Source: an uncultured Eubacteriales bacterium
Lineage (GTDB): Bacteria > Bacillota > Clostridia > Oscillospirales > Oscillospiraceae
NCBI GenBank assembly: GCA_900319635.1
Contig: ONPF01000012.1
Coordinates: forward strand, 1-34,640
Length of the DNA: 34,640 nt
Direction: 5' to 3'
Shown here: positions 1-7,340 of the stretch, in pieces
How positions within the stretch are numbered: the first letter of the stretch is position 1
How the letters are laid out: every line of letters begins with the position of its first letter
Program-made: the position numbers and the translations under genes
Notes under the pieces: model-generated
Told to the model about the DNA's origin: nothing
The model's database searches: none
What the model saw: the letters and a program-made list of their open reading frames with translations, nothing else

Positions 1-864
1 GAGGCCTCCATCTACACCGGCATCACCATCGCCGAGTACTTCCGCGACATGGGCTACGACGTGGCCGTTCTGGCTGACTCCACCTCCCGCTGGGCCGAGG
101 CTCTGCGCGAGATGTCCGGCCGTCTGGAAGAGATGCCCGGCGAAGAGGGCTACCCCGCCTACCTTGCCTCCCGCCTGGCGCAGTTCTACGAGCGGGCCGG
201 CGTGGTGGAGTGCCTGGGCAGCGACGACCGCCAGGGCTCCGTCACCGCCATCGGCGCCGTGTCGCCTCCGGGCGGCGATATTTCCGAGCCTGTCTCCCAG
301 GCCACCATGCGTATCGTCAAGGTGTTCTGGGCGCTGGACTCCTCCCTGGCCTACGCCCGCCACTTCCCGGCCATCAACTGGCTGACCTCCTACTCCCTGT
401 ATCTGGACACCCTGACCCCCTGGTACACCAAGGAGTTCGGCGAGGGCTACATGAAAAACCGCACCAAGGCCATGCACATCCTCCAGGAGGAGAGCGAGCT
501 GCAGGAGATCGTCCGTCTGGTCGGACAGGACGCCCTCTCTCCCGCCGACCGTCTCACCATGGAGACCGCCAAGAGCATCCGCGAGGACTTCCTGCAGCAG
601 AACGCCTTCGTGGACGAGGACGCCTACTCCTCCTACCGCAAGCAGTATCGCCTGATGGATCTGGTACTGCGCTTTGACGAGCTCTGCCGCGACGCGCTGC
701 AGAAGGGCGCCGATATGGAGAAGCTCTTCGTCATCCCCGCCCGGGAGCGCATCGGCCGCGCCAAGACCGCGGACGTGAAGGTTTTCGAGCAGGAGTACAG
801 CGACATCGAGGCGCAGATGAAACGCGAGATCGAAGAAGTCATTGCCGGAGGTGAGGACGCATGA
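1..864 (+). CDS. ntpA: V-type ATP synthase subunit A, C-terminal part (5' end outside window)
   Basis: The frame is open from base 1 and gives 287 residues, about half of a usual A subunit of near 590, so the N-terminal barrel and the P-loop lie upstream of the window. Visible family blocks are the stretch with [17 protein letters not shown] just after the entry point and [13 protein letters not shown] further on, both diagnostic of V/A-type catalytic subunits. The A subunit hydrolyses or makes ATP in the cytoplasmic V1 head and alternates with subunit B. The stop overlaps the start of the next gene by four bases (ATGA), which implies translational coupling. Identity is near certain; whether the enzyme pumps H+ or Na+ cannot be told because the membrane ring subunit is not here. 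Confidence 0.97.
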   Translation, partial: EASIYTGITIAEYFRDMGYDVAVLADSTSRWAEALREMSGRLEEMPGEEGYPAYLASRLAQFYERAGVVECLGSDDRQGSVTAIGAVSPPGGDISEPVSQATMRIVKVFWALDSSLAYARHFPAINWLTSYSLYLDTLTPWYTKEFGEGYMKNRTKAMHILQEESELQEIVRLVGQDALSPADRLTMETAKSIREDFLQQNAFVDEDAYSSYRKQYRLMDLVLRFDELCRDALQKGADMEKLFVIPARERIGRAKTADVKVFEQEYSDIEAQMKREIEEVIAGGEDA

Positions 865-2237
865 TCAAAGAGTATAAGACCATAAGAGAGATCGCCAGCC
901 CCCTGATGATCGTGGAGCACGTGGAAGGCGTCACCTACGACGAGCTGGGCGAGATCGAGCTGCCCAACGGCGAGACCCGTCGCTGCAAGGTGCTGGAGGT
1001 CGAGGGCGACCGGGCTGTCGTACAGCTCTTCGAGTCTGCCCAGGGCATCAACCTGGCGGAGTCCAAGGTCCGCTTCCTGGGGCACCCCCAGCAGCTGGCC
1101 GTCTCCGAGGACATGCTGGGCCGCGTCTTCAACGGCATGGGTCAGCCCATCGACGGCGGCCCGGACATCCTGGCCGACGCCCATATGGACATCAACGGCC
1201 TGCCCATGAACCCCGCCGCCCGCGCCTACCCCGCTGAGTTTATCCAGACCGGCGTTTCCACCATCGACGGCCTGAACACCCTGGTGCGCGGCCAGAAGCT
1301 GCCCATCTTCTCCGGCTCCGGCCTGCCCCACGCGGCGCTGGCCGCTCAGATCGCCCGCCAGGCCAAGGTGCTGGGCGACAACGAGACCTTCGCCGTGGTC
1401 TTCGCCGCCATCGGCATCACCTTTGAGGAGTCCGAGTACTTCATCAACGACTTCCGCCGCACCGGCGCCATCGACCGCACCGTGGTCTTCTCCAACCTGG
1501 CAAACGACCCCGCTGTCGAGCGTATTGCCACCCCTCGTGTGGCCCTGACCGCGGCCGAGTACCTGGCCTTCGAGAAGGACATGCAGGTGCTGGTCATCCT
1601 GACCGACATCACCAACTACGCCGAGGCTCTGCGCGAGGTCTCCGCCGCCAAGAAGGAAGTCCCCGGCCGCCGCGGCTACCCCGGCTACCTGTACACCGAC
1701 CTTGCCACCCTGTATGAACGCGCCGGCCGCCGCCAGGGCAAGAAGGGCTCCATCACCATGATCCCCATTCTGACCATGCCCGAGGACGACAAGACCCACC
1801 CCATCCCCGACCTGACCGGCTACATCACCGAGGGTCAGATCATCCTGAGCCGCGACCTGCACCGCAAGGGCATCGTGCCTCCCGTGGACGTGCTGCCTTC
1901 TCTGAGCCGTCTGAAGGACAAGGGCATCGGCGTGGGCAAGACCCGCGAGGACCACTCCGGCACCATGAACCAGCTCTTCGCCGCCTATTCCCGCGGCAAG
2001 GACGCCAAGGAGCTCATGACCATCCTGGGCGAGGCCGCCCTGTCGGAGGACGACAAGCTCTTCGCCAAGTTTGCCGACGAGTTTGAGCGCCGCTACGTCT
2101 CCCAGGGCAACACCACCAACCGCAGCATCCAGGAAACCCTGGATCTGGGCTGGGAGCTCTTGAAGATCCTGCCCCGCCGCGAGCTCAAGCGCATCAAGCC
2201 CGAGATGATCGACAAGTACATGCCCAAAGAGGAGTAA
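861..2237 (+). CDS. ntpB: V-type ATP synthase subunit B
   Basis: 458 residues, the normal length for the non-catalytic B subunit of bacterial V/A-type ATPases. The N-terminus ([19 protein letters not shown]) and blocks such as [20 protein letters not shown], where a true Walker A lysine is absent as expected of B, identify it. B alternates with A in the hexameric head and helps bind nucleotide at the interfaces. The start ATG overlaps the A stop. A 126-base gap separates it from the D gene, unusually wide for this operon and filled by a palindromic repeat, so D may be less tightly coupled than A and B. Confidence 0.97.
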   Translation: MIKEYKTIREIASPLMIVEHVEGVTYDELGEIELPNGETRRCKVLEVEGDRAVVQLFESAQGINLAESKVRFLGHPQQLAVSEDMLGRVFNGMGQPIDGGPDILADAHMDINGLPMNPAARAYPAEFIQTGVSTIDGLNTLVRGQKLPIFSGSGLPHAALAAQIARQAKVLGDNETFAVVFAAIGITFEESEYFINDFRRTGAIDRTVVFSNLANDPAVERIATPRVALTAAEYLAFEKDMQVLVILTDITNYAEALREVSAAKKEVPGRRGYPGYLYTDLATLYERAGRRQGKKGSITMIPILTMPEDDKTHPIPDLTGYITEGQIILSRDLHRKGIVPPVDVLPSLSRLKDKGIGVGKTREDHSGTMNQLFAAYSRGKDAKELMTILGEAALSEDDKLFAKFADEFERRYVSQGNTTNRSIQETLDLGWELLKILPRRELKRIKPEMIDKYMPKEE

Positions 2238-2243
2238 CCGACT

Positions 2244-2342
2244 CTTGCCTCCCCCTCGGGGGGAGGTGGCCGAGCAAAGCGAGGCCGGAAGGGGGAATAC
2301 CCCCTCACCGCTTCGCGGAGCTCCCCCGAAGGGGGAGCCAAG
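2244..2342. repeat. MITE-like palindromic element between ntpB and ntpD
   Basis: About 99 bases with imperfect 13-base terminal inverted repeats: CTTGCCTCCCCCT at 2244-2256 and, read backwards from 2342, CTTGGCTCCCCCT (12 of 13 equal). Each end folds on itself: 2248-2255 pairs with 2259-2266, and 2320-2327 pairs with 2331-2338. No clear target-site duplication is visible. A related, rearranged copy lies at 6564-6697. It ends only eight bases before the ntpD ribosome site and would be transcribed inside the ATPase mRNA. Confidence 0.7.
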
Positions 2343-2363
2343 AAATAATGGAGGTGAAACTTT

Positions 2364-3017
2364 TTGGCCAATACCGCGATAACCCCGACAAGAATGGTGC
2401 TGAACCAGCTGAAGGGTCGCCTGAAAACGGCGCGCCGCGGCCATAAGCTCCTCAAGGACAAGCGGGATGAGCTGATGCGTCAGTTCATGGACGTGGTTCG
2501 CCGCAACAAGGAGCTGCGCACCAAGGTGGAGAAGGGTCTCACCGACGCCTTCGCCTCCCAGCAGGTGGCAAGCTCCATCATGTCCCCGGAGATGCTGGAG
2601 CAGGCGCTGCTCTACCCCCGGCAGAGCGTGGAGCTGGACATGACATATAAAAACATCATGTCCGTGAACGTCCCCCGCTACAAGTTCCAGACCAGGAACA
2701 ACGACCCGGCGGAGATCTACCCCTACGGCTTCGCGCAGACCAGCGGCGAGCTGGACGACGCGCTGGAGAAGCTGGAGAAGGTCTTCCGGGACATGCTGGA
2801 GCTGGCCGAGGTGGAGAAGACCATGCAGCTGCTGGCCGAGGAGATCGAGAAGACCCGGCGGCGCGTCAACGCCCTGGAGTACGTCATGATCCCGGAGCTG
2901 GAGGGGAATATCAAGTATATTTCCATGAAGCTGGAGGAGAACGAGAACGCCACCAAGGTGCGGCTTCTCAAGGTCAAGGAAATGGTCCTGCAGGACGCGC
3001 ACCATTATCAGCGATAA
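2364..3017 (+). CDS. ntpD: V-type ATP synthase subunit D
   Basis: 217 residues from a TTG start at 2364. That start is chosen because GGAGGTG at 2350-2356 lies seven bases upstream and because the family begins with a short lead into PTRM..L..LK..L; the first in-frame ATG (codon 12) would cut this conserved start. The block RGHKLLKDKRDEL is diagnostic. D forms the central stalk with F, a long antiparallel coiled coil that turns inside the A3B3 head; heptad-rich helices are seen at both ends, the C-terminal one around residues 150-200. It is the last gene of the operon: a strong terminator follows. No F subunit is seen downstream, so F must lie upstream. Confidence 0.96.
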   Translation: MANTAITPTRMVLNQLKGRLKTARRGHKLLKDKRDELMRQFMDVVRRNKELRTKVEKGLTDAFASQQVASSIMSPEMLEQALLYPRQSVELDMTYKNIMSVNVPRYKFQTRNNDPAEIYPYGFAQTSGELDDALEKLEKVFRDMLELAEVEKTMQLLAEEIEKTRRRVNALEYVMIPELEGNIKYISMKLEENENATKVRLLKVKEMVLQDAHHYQR

Positions 3018-3022
3018 GGAAC

Positions 3023-3060
3023 AAAACGGAAGTGGAAACGCCGGTTTCCACTTCCGTTTT
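3023..3060 (+). terminator. Rho-independent terminator of the V-ATPase operon
   Basis: A perfect 17-bp inverted repeat (3023-3039 with 3044-3060, loop GCCG) starts five bases after the ntpD stop. The left arm starts with AAAA and the right arm ends in TTTT, so it could act on both strands. Confidence 0.92.
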
Positions 3061-3072
3061 CCGTTATATGGC

Positions 3073-3096
3073 GTAGGGACGAGCATCGCTCGTCCG
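3073..3096 (+). repeat. GTAG-type REP palindrome
   Basis: GTAG (3073-3076) is followed by the stem GGACGAGC (3077-3084), loop ATC and GCTCGTCC (3088-3095), then G. Same build as the copies flanking the transposase at 26530-27118. Just beyond, 3170-3190 holds a decayed palindrome on the other strand that resembles the CGCCGAGCA stem but lacks GTAG. Confidence 0.75.
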
Positions 3097-3216
3097 CCGG
3101 TAAACACCAAACCCGCAATCCGGACGACCATGGTTATCCCTGCGGGAAAGGGTGAGATCGCCCCCGCAGTGCCAAGCCTTGCTCGGCGGAGTGCACAGGA
3201 GAGCTAACGACTGCGT

Positions 3217-3528
3217 TCAGCCTCGGCCCAGCCGCCGGGCGGTTGCCAGGATCAGCGCCAGATCCTCCGGATTCAAGCGGGCGAGAGCCTCCTGTGTTTC
3301 CTTTATCAGCGCGGGCGTCTGCAGCTCCTCGCTGAAAAACTCCACGGGAGTCACGCCAAAATACTCGCAGATGGCGAAAAACTCCGTCATGGAGGGCAGC
3401 GTCTTCCCGGAGGAGATGTTGTTCACATAGCCCCGGCTGTGTCCCAGATCGTAACTCATCTTGTATTCCGAAACACCCTTCTGCAGCCGCAGCCGGGTGA
3501 TGCGTTCCCGCACATATTTCGCGTTCAT
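3217..3528 (-). CDS. XRE-family helix-turn-helix regulator, 103 residues
   Basis: A small DNA-binding protein of the Cro/CI type: the helix-turn-helix covers roughly residues 5-65, with LRLQKGVSEYKMSYDLGHS as the first helices and RGYVNNISSGKTLPSMTEF as turn and recognition helix. The C-terminal 35 residues are helical with no recognised domain. The ATG at 3528 has AAGGAGG just upstream. It is divergent from the zinc-ribbon gene at 3686, with 157 bases of AT-rich spacer between them, so it may control that gene or itself. No direct evidence for an effector. The family call is firm, the target is not known. Confidence 0.85.
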   Translation of the reverse strand: MNAKYVRERITRLRLQKGVSEYKMSYDLGHSRGYVNNISSGKTLPSMTEFFAICEYFGVTPVEFFSEELQTPALIKETQEALARLNPEDLALILATARRLGRG

Positions 3529-3601
3529 TTCCCCGCCTCCTTTTGCTTAAGGATAGCGCGGATCCGGGCCAGAATATTCAATAATAAAACGATAAAAATA
3601 C

Positions 3602-3630
3602 TTGAATAGCCCGCATAAAAATGTTAATAT
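3602..3630 (+). promoter_or_regulatory. Sigma-A-type promoter for the zinc-ribbon gene
   Basis: -35 TTGAAT at 3602-3607, a 17-base spacer, and -10 TAATAT at 3625-3630, in an AT-rich spacer 56 bases before the start codon. Confidence 0.75.
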
Positions 3631-3685
3631 CTTTTTTGGAGTGGTGAAAAGCCAAAAAACAACATTTTTAAGAGGGGGAATTGCC

Positions 3686-4762
3686 ATGAAGGCCCTGGTT
3701 TGCGAAATGTGCAACAGCCAGGATCTGGTCAAACAGGACGGGGTATACGTCTGCCAGAACTGCGGGACGAAGTACAGCGTGGAGGAAGCGCGGAAGATGA
3801 TGGTGGAGGGCACCGTGAAGGTGGACAACACCGACAAGCTGGCCAATCTCTACCAGGTGGCTCGCCGGGCGCGGGACAACAACGACAGCGAGGGCGCCGC
3901 CAAGTACTATGACCTGATCCAAATCGAAAATCCCACCGACTGGGAGGCCAGCTTTTATTCGACTTACTACAAGGCCATGTCCTGCAAGGTCGGGGAGATC
4001 CGCTCCGCGGCGATTTCCGTCACCAATTGCCTGGACACGGTGCTGCATTTGGTGCGGGAGCATGTGGAGGATAAGGATAAGCAGAAGGCCGCCGTGGAGG
4101 AGATCGTGCGGCGCTGCAGGATCATTGCGCCGGTGCTCAGCAAAGCGGCGGAAAAGCATTACTTTGACATTGGGGAGAGCATTCGCGGCGACTACAGGCA
4201 GGAATATGTGGACAGGGCCTGCGCCGCGCGGGACATCCTCTACACCTGCGGCGACGCTATTGTGCAGATTTTCGGTGACGGGCCGGACTATGCGCCCCTT
4301 GCGGCGGATGCTTGGAAAGACGCGGTCGAGATGCATCGGGAGCTTCTGGGCTATTTTAGAGACAGGCAAGGAAACCAGAACCAGATCGACAGGTATTGGA
4401 AGAAAATCGAGCAATACGACCCCGGCTATGTAGCCGGAAAGGAAAAAGAGAAGAAGATCAAGGCGTTGAAACTGGAACTGAGCACTGCACAAGGTACGGT
4501 AAAGTATACGGAGACGAAGGCCAGCTGGCTCGGGCTGTTCCTCGTGTTTGCGGCGATATTTGCCGTTGCCTGCGCAGTGTTGTTTTTGCTTCCCGATGAC
4601 ACCTGGAATTTGACTGCGTTCATTTTAGGCCTGTTAGCTCTGACAAACTTTTGGATGGCCATGCCGAAGAAGAAAAAAATCGCAGAAAATGTGAAAAAAG
4701 TGGAAGAAGCGAAATCGAGCATCGCCCGCATTGAGAAGGAACTGGCCGAGCTGGAAAAGTAA
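3686..4762 (+). CDS. Zinc-ribbon protein with two C-terminal membrane segments
   Basis: 358 residues from the ATG at 3686, which has AGAGGGGG seven bases upstream; an open stretch 28 codons longer begins inside the promoter and is not used. The N-terminus is a zinc ribbon with cysteines at 6, 9, 23 and 26 (CEMC ... CQNC). Residues 50-275 are helical and carry no domain I recognise. Two membrane segments follow at about 280-302 and 310-326, and the last 32 residues are a charged coiled coil. The build suggests an envelope-anchored protein with the ribbon and the helical part in the cytoplasm. Base composition is less G+C-rich than in the neighbours, which hints at acquisition. Function unknown; ribbon-first membrane proteins of this type are common in Clostridia as accessory genes. 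Confidence 0.85.
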   Translation: MKALVCEMCNSQDLVKQDGVYVCQNCGTKYSVEEARKMMVEGTVKVDNTDKLANLYQVARRARDNNDSEGAAKYYDLIQIENPTDWEASFYSTYYKAMSCKVGEIRSAAISVTNCLDTVLHLVREHVEDKDKQKAAVEEIVRRCRIIAPVLSKAAEKHYFDIGESIRGDYRQEYVDRACAARDILYTCGDAIVQIFGDGPDYAPLAADAWKDAVEMHRELLGYFRDRQGNQNQIDRYWKKIEQYDPGYVAGKEKEKKIKALKLELSTAQGTVKYTETKASWLGLFLVFAAIFAVACAVLFLLPDDTWNLTAFILGLLALTNFWMAMPKKKKIAENVKKVEEAKSSIARIEKELAELEK

Positions 4763-4790
4763 TTGCCGCAGGGCAAGAGAAAAAGCAAGG

Positions 4791-5017
4791 GCCTGCTTCA
4801 AAATACGCGCATAGCCCTGTGGCCATCGTAGGGGAGGGGCTTGCCCCTCCCGGCAGCACAGAAGAAAAATCTTGGAAAAAGTTCGGCAAATTCGCAGCGG
4901 GTACGAATTCGCCGAACTTTTCTTTGCTATAATGGCTTTGCTCGGCCGGGAGGGCACAAGGCCCTCCCCTACGGGATAGCCAAGATTTTTGCATCCTTTT
5001 CAAATTTTGCAACAGGC
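4791..5017. repeat. Composite palindromic element, copy 1 (paired GTAG REPs around a hairpin)
   Basis: Nested symmetry. Outer inverted ends 4791-4804 and 5004-5017 match at 12 of 14 bases. Inside them a plus-strand REP (4828-4852: GTAG, stem GGGAGGGGC/GCCCCTCCC, loop TT) faces a minus-strand REP (4947-4972: GTAG, stem GGGAGGGC/GCCCTCCC, loop CTTGT). At the centre is a perfect 18-bp stem, 4877-4894 with 4904-4921, and the 9-base loop CAGCGGGTA. The REP at 4828-4852 is base-for-base the same as that at 18472-18496. No coding capacity, so it must be moved in trans if mobile. Confidence 0.75.
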
Positions 5018-5028
5018 TCAGTTTCTGC

Positions 5029-5212
5029 CTATCCACCGCCTTTCGGCAAGGGAAAACGGGCAGCCGGAGGGCGTTCTTTTTGCCTTCCATAACGGCGTTA
5101 TGGAAACCGATCTTGCAAAAAGGTTCCCGTTTTTGAACATTCTGCCTGTGGAAAACCCTGTTGGAAATGTTCAAAACCCTTGATCTGCCGCGGCTTTTTT
5201 CCTTTATCCAAA
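5029..5212. other. Cluster of DnaA-box-like 9-mers
   Basis: Against TTATNCACA: TTTTCCACA on the minus strand at 5147-5155 (one change), TTTCCAACA on the minus strand at 5159-5167 (two changes, three bases away from the first), TTATCCAAA on the plus strand at 5204-5212 (one change), and a weaker CTATCCACC at 5029-5037. Spacing of the middle pair is like that in DnaA arrays. No dnaA, dnaN or rpmH is nearby, so this is not claimed as an origin. Confidence 0.3.
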
Positions 5213-5229
5213 AAGAGGAATTCGCTCCG

Positions 5230-5258
5230 ATTGTGTGAAAAAAGAATAATTCTGTCAA
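5230..5258 (-). promoter_or_regulatory. Possible leftward promoter in the spacer
   Basis: On the minus strand, TTGACA (5253-5258), 17 bases, CACAAT (5230-5235). It would drive a leftward transcript through the palindromes at 5166-5085 with no gene on that strand, so either a small RNA or a chance match. Confidence 0.3.
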
Positions 5259-5378
5259 CCTTTGTCGAAGAGGGCTTTGTCCCGCATCATCCCGCCGGAC
5301 AGGGCATAGGCTTTTCCAGAATGAAGGGGGCGCCCCGTCCCGTGGGCGGAGCGCTCTGCCGCCAAAAGGGAGGAGACT

Positions 5379-6521
5379 ATGAAACGAACGCTTTGCTTGC
5401 TGTTGTTGTTTGCCGTGCTGGCGCAGGGGAGCGCCTTTGGGCCGGAGCCGCTGCGGGACGCCGCCATCCCCATCGACGCGCCCTCCGCCATCCTGATGGA
5501 GCAGGAGACCGGCACGGTGCTCTACGAGAAGAACGCCGACCAGCGCATGGCGCCGGCCAGCGTCACCAAGGTGATGACCCTGCTGCTGATCGTGGAGGAT
5601 CTGGAGGCGGGGAAGATCCGCCTGGACGACGTGGTCACCGCCAGCCGCCGCGCCGCCTCCTTCGGGGGCAGCTGCGTCTTCCTGGAGGAGGGGGAGCGTA
5701 TGACGGTGGACGACATGCTCAAGTGCATCGCCGTGGTCTCCGCCAACGACTGCGCCGTGGCCATGGCGGAGCATCTCAGCGGCACGGAGGCCCTCTTTGT
5801 GGAGCGGATGAACCGGCGGGCGGAGGAGCTGGGGCTCACGAACACCCACTTCACCAACTGCACCGGCCTCTTCGACGATGAGGAGCACTACACCAGCGCC
5901 AGGGACATCGCGCTTTTGTCCCGGGAGCTGATGCGCCACGACCTGATCCGCAGCTACAGCACCATCTGGATGGACAGCATCCGGGACGGGAGCTTCGAGC
6001 TGGCCAACACCAACAAGCTGGTCTATTGGTACGAGGGCTGCACCGGGCTGAAAACCGGCTTTACCTCCAAGGCCATGTACTGCCTCTCCGCCACGGCGGA
6101 GCGGGACGGGATCGCCTTCATCGCCGTCATCATGCACGGGGAGACCGCCGAAAGCCGCAACGCCGACGCCATGACCCTGCTGAACTACGCCTTCGCAAAC
6201 TTCTCCCTCTGCTCCCTGCGGCCGGAGGCGCCTCTGCCGGAGCTGCCGGTGGAGATGGGAAAGCAGGGGAGCGTCCCCCTGCGCTGCGAGGGGGAGGCCT
6301 GGGCGCTGGCGCCTAAGGGAAGCGCGGCGGCGGAATACGCCCTCTCCCTGCCGGAGCTGCTCTCTGCCCCCGTGCGGGAGGGGCAGCAGGTGGGCACGCT
6401 CACCGTGCGCCTGGGTGGGGAGACCGTCGCGGAGATCCCCATTCTGGCCGCCGGGGAGGTGCCCCGCATCGGCTTCTGGGGCATCTTCAAAAAGCTGGCC
6501 GGCAGCCTCATCGGACTGTAG
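5379..6521 (+). CDS. D-alanyl-D-alanine carboxypeptidase, PBP5/DacF type
   Basis: 380 residues. It trims the terminal D-Ala from peptidoglycan stem peptides outside the cell. The three penicillin-binding motifs are in order: SVTK with nucleophile Ser61, SAN at 121-123, and KTG at 225-227. Residues 1-20 are a Sec signal peptide. After the catalytic domain a beta-rich PBP5 C-terminal domain spans roughly 270-360, and the last 15 residues (GIFKKLAGSLIGL) form the usual amphipathic membrane anchor. GGGAGGAG stands before the ATG. Single gene; composite palindromes lie on both sides. In Bacillus the DacF branch is sporulation-specific, but no sigma-F or sigma-G promoter could be made out, so a housekeeping role is equally possible. 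Confidence 0.93.
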   Translation: MKRTLCLLLLFAVLAQGSAFGPEPLRDAAIPIDAPSAILMEQETGTVLYEKNADQRMAPASVTKVMTLLLIVEDLEAGKIRLDDVVTASRRAASFGGSCVFLEEGERMTVDDMLKCIAVVSANDCAVAMAEHLSGTEALFVERMNRRAEELGLTNTHFTNCTGLFDDEEHYTSARDIALLSRELMRHDLIRSYSTIWMDSIRDGSFELANTNKLVYWYEGCTGLKTGFTSKAMYCLSATAERDGIAFIAVIMHGETAESRNADAMTLLNYAFANFSLCSLRPEAPLPELPVEMGKQGSVPLRCEGEAWALAPKGSAAAEYALSLPELLSAPVREGQQVGTLTVRLGGETVAEIPILAAGEVPRIGFWGIFKKLAGSLIGL

Positions 6522-6532
6522 GGAGGAAGAAA

Positions 6533-6560
6533 GGAATGAAGGAATGAAGGAATGAAGGAA
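6533..6560. repeat. Tandem octamer GGAATGAA, three and a half copies
   Basis: Three exact copies of GGAATGAA (6533-6540, 6541-6548, 6549-6556) and a fourth cut off after GGAA. The same octamer is repeated at 20194-20221, between unrelated genes. Confidence 0.85.
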
Positions 6561-6563
6561 CGT

Positions 6564-6697
6564 ACCCCCTTCCGGCCTCACCGCCCCCACCGTCTCGCTC
6601 GCTTCGCTCCCTCGACACCTCCCCCAAGGGGGGAGGCAGGGCGCAGCCCTCTTGCTTCCCCCTATGGGGGAAGTGGCCGAAGGCCGATAGGGGGAGA
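6564..6697. repeat. Rearranged relatives of the ntpB-ntpD palindromic element
   Basis: The left part (6564-6640) shares CCCCCTTCCGGCCTC and a following CACCTCCCCC...GGGGGAGGCA block with the reverse complement of 2244-2342. The right part (6651-6697) starts CTTGCTTCCCCCTATGGGGG and continues AAGTGGCCGA like that element in forward orientation. It looks like two copies meeting head to head, both decayed. Confidence 0.55.
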
Positions 6698-6718
6698 GCA
6701 AAAAAGCAAACCACTGTC

Positions 6719-6855
6719 GTAAGCGAGGGCCTTGTGCCCTCCGGCGCAAAAGAATGAGAATGAATGAAAATGTGAGGCGAATTCGCAGCTTGTCCGAATT
6801 CACCTCACAATTTTTGCTTTTTAATGCTTGTCGCAAGGGCGCAATTCTCCCCTAC
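6719..6855. repeat. Composite palindromic element, copy 2 (decayed)
   Basis: Same plan as copy 1 at 4791-5017. The left REP at 6719-6743 reads GTAA instead of GTAG, keeps the CTTGT loop and a GAGGGC/GCCCTC stem. The centre is a hairpin with a 14-base stem (6772-6785 with 6795-6808, one mismatch) and again a 9-base loop starting CAGC. The inner bases GAATTCG are shared with copy 1. The right end 6852-6855 reads CTAC, but its stem has decayed. Confidence 0.65.
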
Positions 6856-6916
6856 AGCGAGAGCACTGATCTCGGCAGCAACATATATATCTGCATCCTT
6901 CCCGTCGGAGCTATTA

Positions 6917-7207
6917 TCATAATTTCCGGTTTTTCCTGCGCAGATGGCGAACCAAGCTTGTCACCAGCTCCGTGTCATCCTCAGTCAAGCCCGAAACGTC
7001 TATTGCCGCTGACCGATCGACACAAAGAAGATAATCCGTAGATACCTTAAACAGCGCAGCCAACTCGACAATGTATTGGGTGGAAGGAACCGAAATCCCC
7101 AACTCCCACGCGTTCACGCTTGACCGGGTAATTCCCAACTGCTTTGCCAGCGCCGTCTGAGTCATTCCCACTTGCTCCCGAAGCGTTTTAATGCGATCAG
7201 CTACCAT
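6917..7207 (-). CDS. XRE-family helix-turn-helix regulator, 96 residues
   Basis: The Cro/CI-type DNA-binding domain takes up residues 3-62: IKTLREQVGMTQTALAKQL, then GITRSSVNAWELGISVPS as turn and recognition helix. The short tail (from about 66) is basic at its end (RHLRRKNRKL). ATG at 7207 with GGGGTG five bases upstream. The gene is divergent from the lipoprotein gene at 7341, and an inverted repeat across its start codon suggests self-control. Base composition is more AT-rich than the genome average, as in the neighbour, so the pair may have been acquired together. Target unknown. Confidence 0.85.
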   Translation of the reverse strand: MVADRIKTLREQVGMTQTALAKQLGITRSSVNAWELGISVPSTQYIVELAALFKVSTDYLLCVDRSAAIDVSGLTEDDTELVTSLVRHLRRKNRKL

Positions 7208-7230
7208 ACCATCACCCCAAGTAGTATGGT
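7203..7230. promoter_or_regulatory. Inverted repeat at the XRE start codon, possible operator
   Basis: ACCATAC (7203-7209) and GTATGGT (7224-7230) are perfect 7-base inverted half-sites with centres 21 bases apart, i.e. two helical turns on the same DNA face. The left half overlaps the start codon of the XRE gene. Confidence 0.4.
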
Positions 7231-7274
7231 AAAATAATCGTAAGGATATTGCATTATCATAGAGATGTTTTAAC

Positions 7275-7303
7275 TTGACAGATGCTGCTGGGACTGCTAT
7301 ACT
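7275..7303 (+). promoter_or_regulatory. Strong sigma-A promoter for the lipoprotein gene
   Basis: Consensus -35 TTGACA (7275-7280), 17-base spacer, -10 TATACT (7298-7303) with an extended TGC just before it. The start codon follows 37 bases later behind AGGAGG. Confidence 0.88.
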
Positions 7304-7340
7304 GGCTTTACGCTACTCCATGATGAACAGGAGGTAAAAT

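Larger units (their letters stand above)
4763..5378. other. 616-base spacer without a gene; composite palindromes and DnaA-box-like sites
   Basis: No credible coding frame with a ribosome site is seen. The left part holds the composite palindromic element (4791-5017). The middle holds a perfect 10-bp palindrome (5085-5094 with 5096-5105), an 11-bp inverted repeat (5131-5141 with 5166-5176) and several DnaA-box-like 9-mers. The right part holds a possible leftward promoter (5230-5258) and the dacF-like leader with GGGAGGAG before the ATG at 5379. Confidence 0.6.
6522..6916. other. 395-base spacer made up of repeats, no gene
   Basis: From left to right it holds an octamer tandem repeat (6533-6560), a rearranged relative of the 2244-2342 element (6564-6697), and composite palindrome copy 2 (6719-6855). 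The rest, up to the stop of the XRE gene at 6917, shows nothing I can name. No terminator of the classical form is seen right after the carboxypeptidase gene; the GC-rich palindromes may serve instead. Confidence 0.65.

Noticed and set aside
633-3131. Very long open frame on the minus strand under the V-ATPase genes (832 codons)
   Set aside because: The plus-strand genes are certain. The antisense frame arises from high G+C at third codon positions, is rich in low-complexity Gly/Val/His/Leu and has no ribosome site.
4828-4972. CRISPR-like repeats in the spacer
   Set aside because: The repeats face each other and fold as hairpins, and there is no series of equal direct repeats with unique spacers and no cas gene.
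5029-5212. Chromosomal origin of replication
   Set aside because: DnaA-like sites are few and imperfect, and none of the usual origin genes is near. Kept only as a low-confidence cluster.
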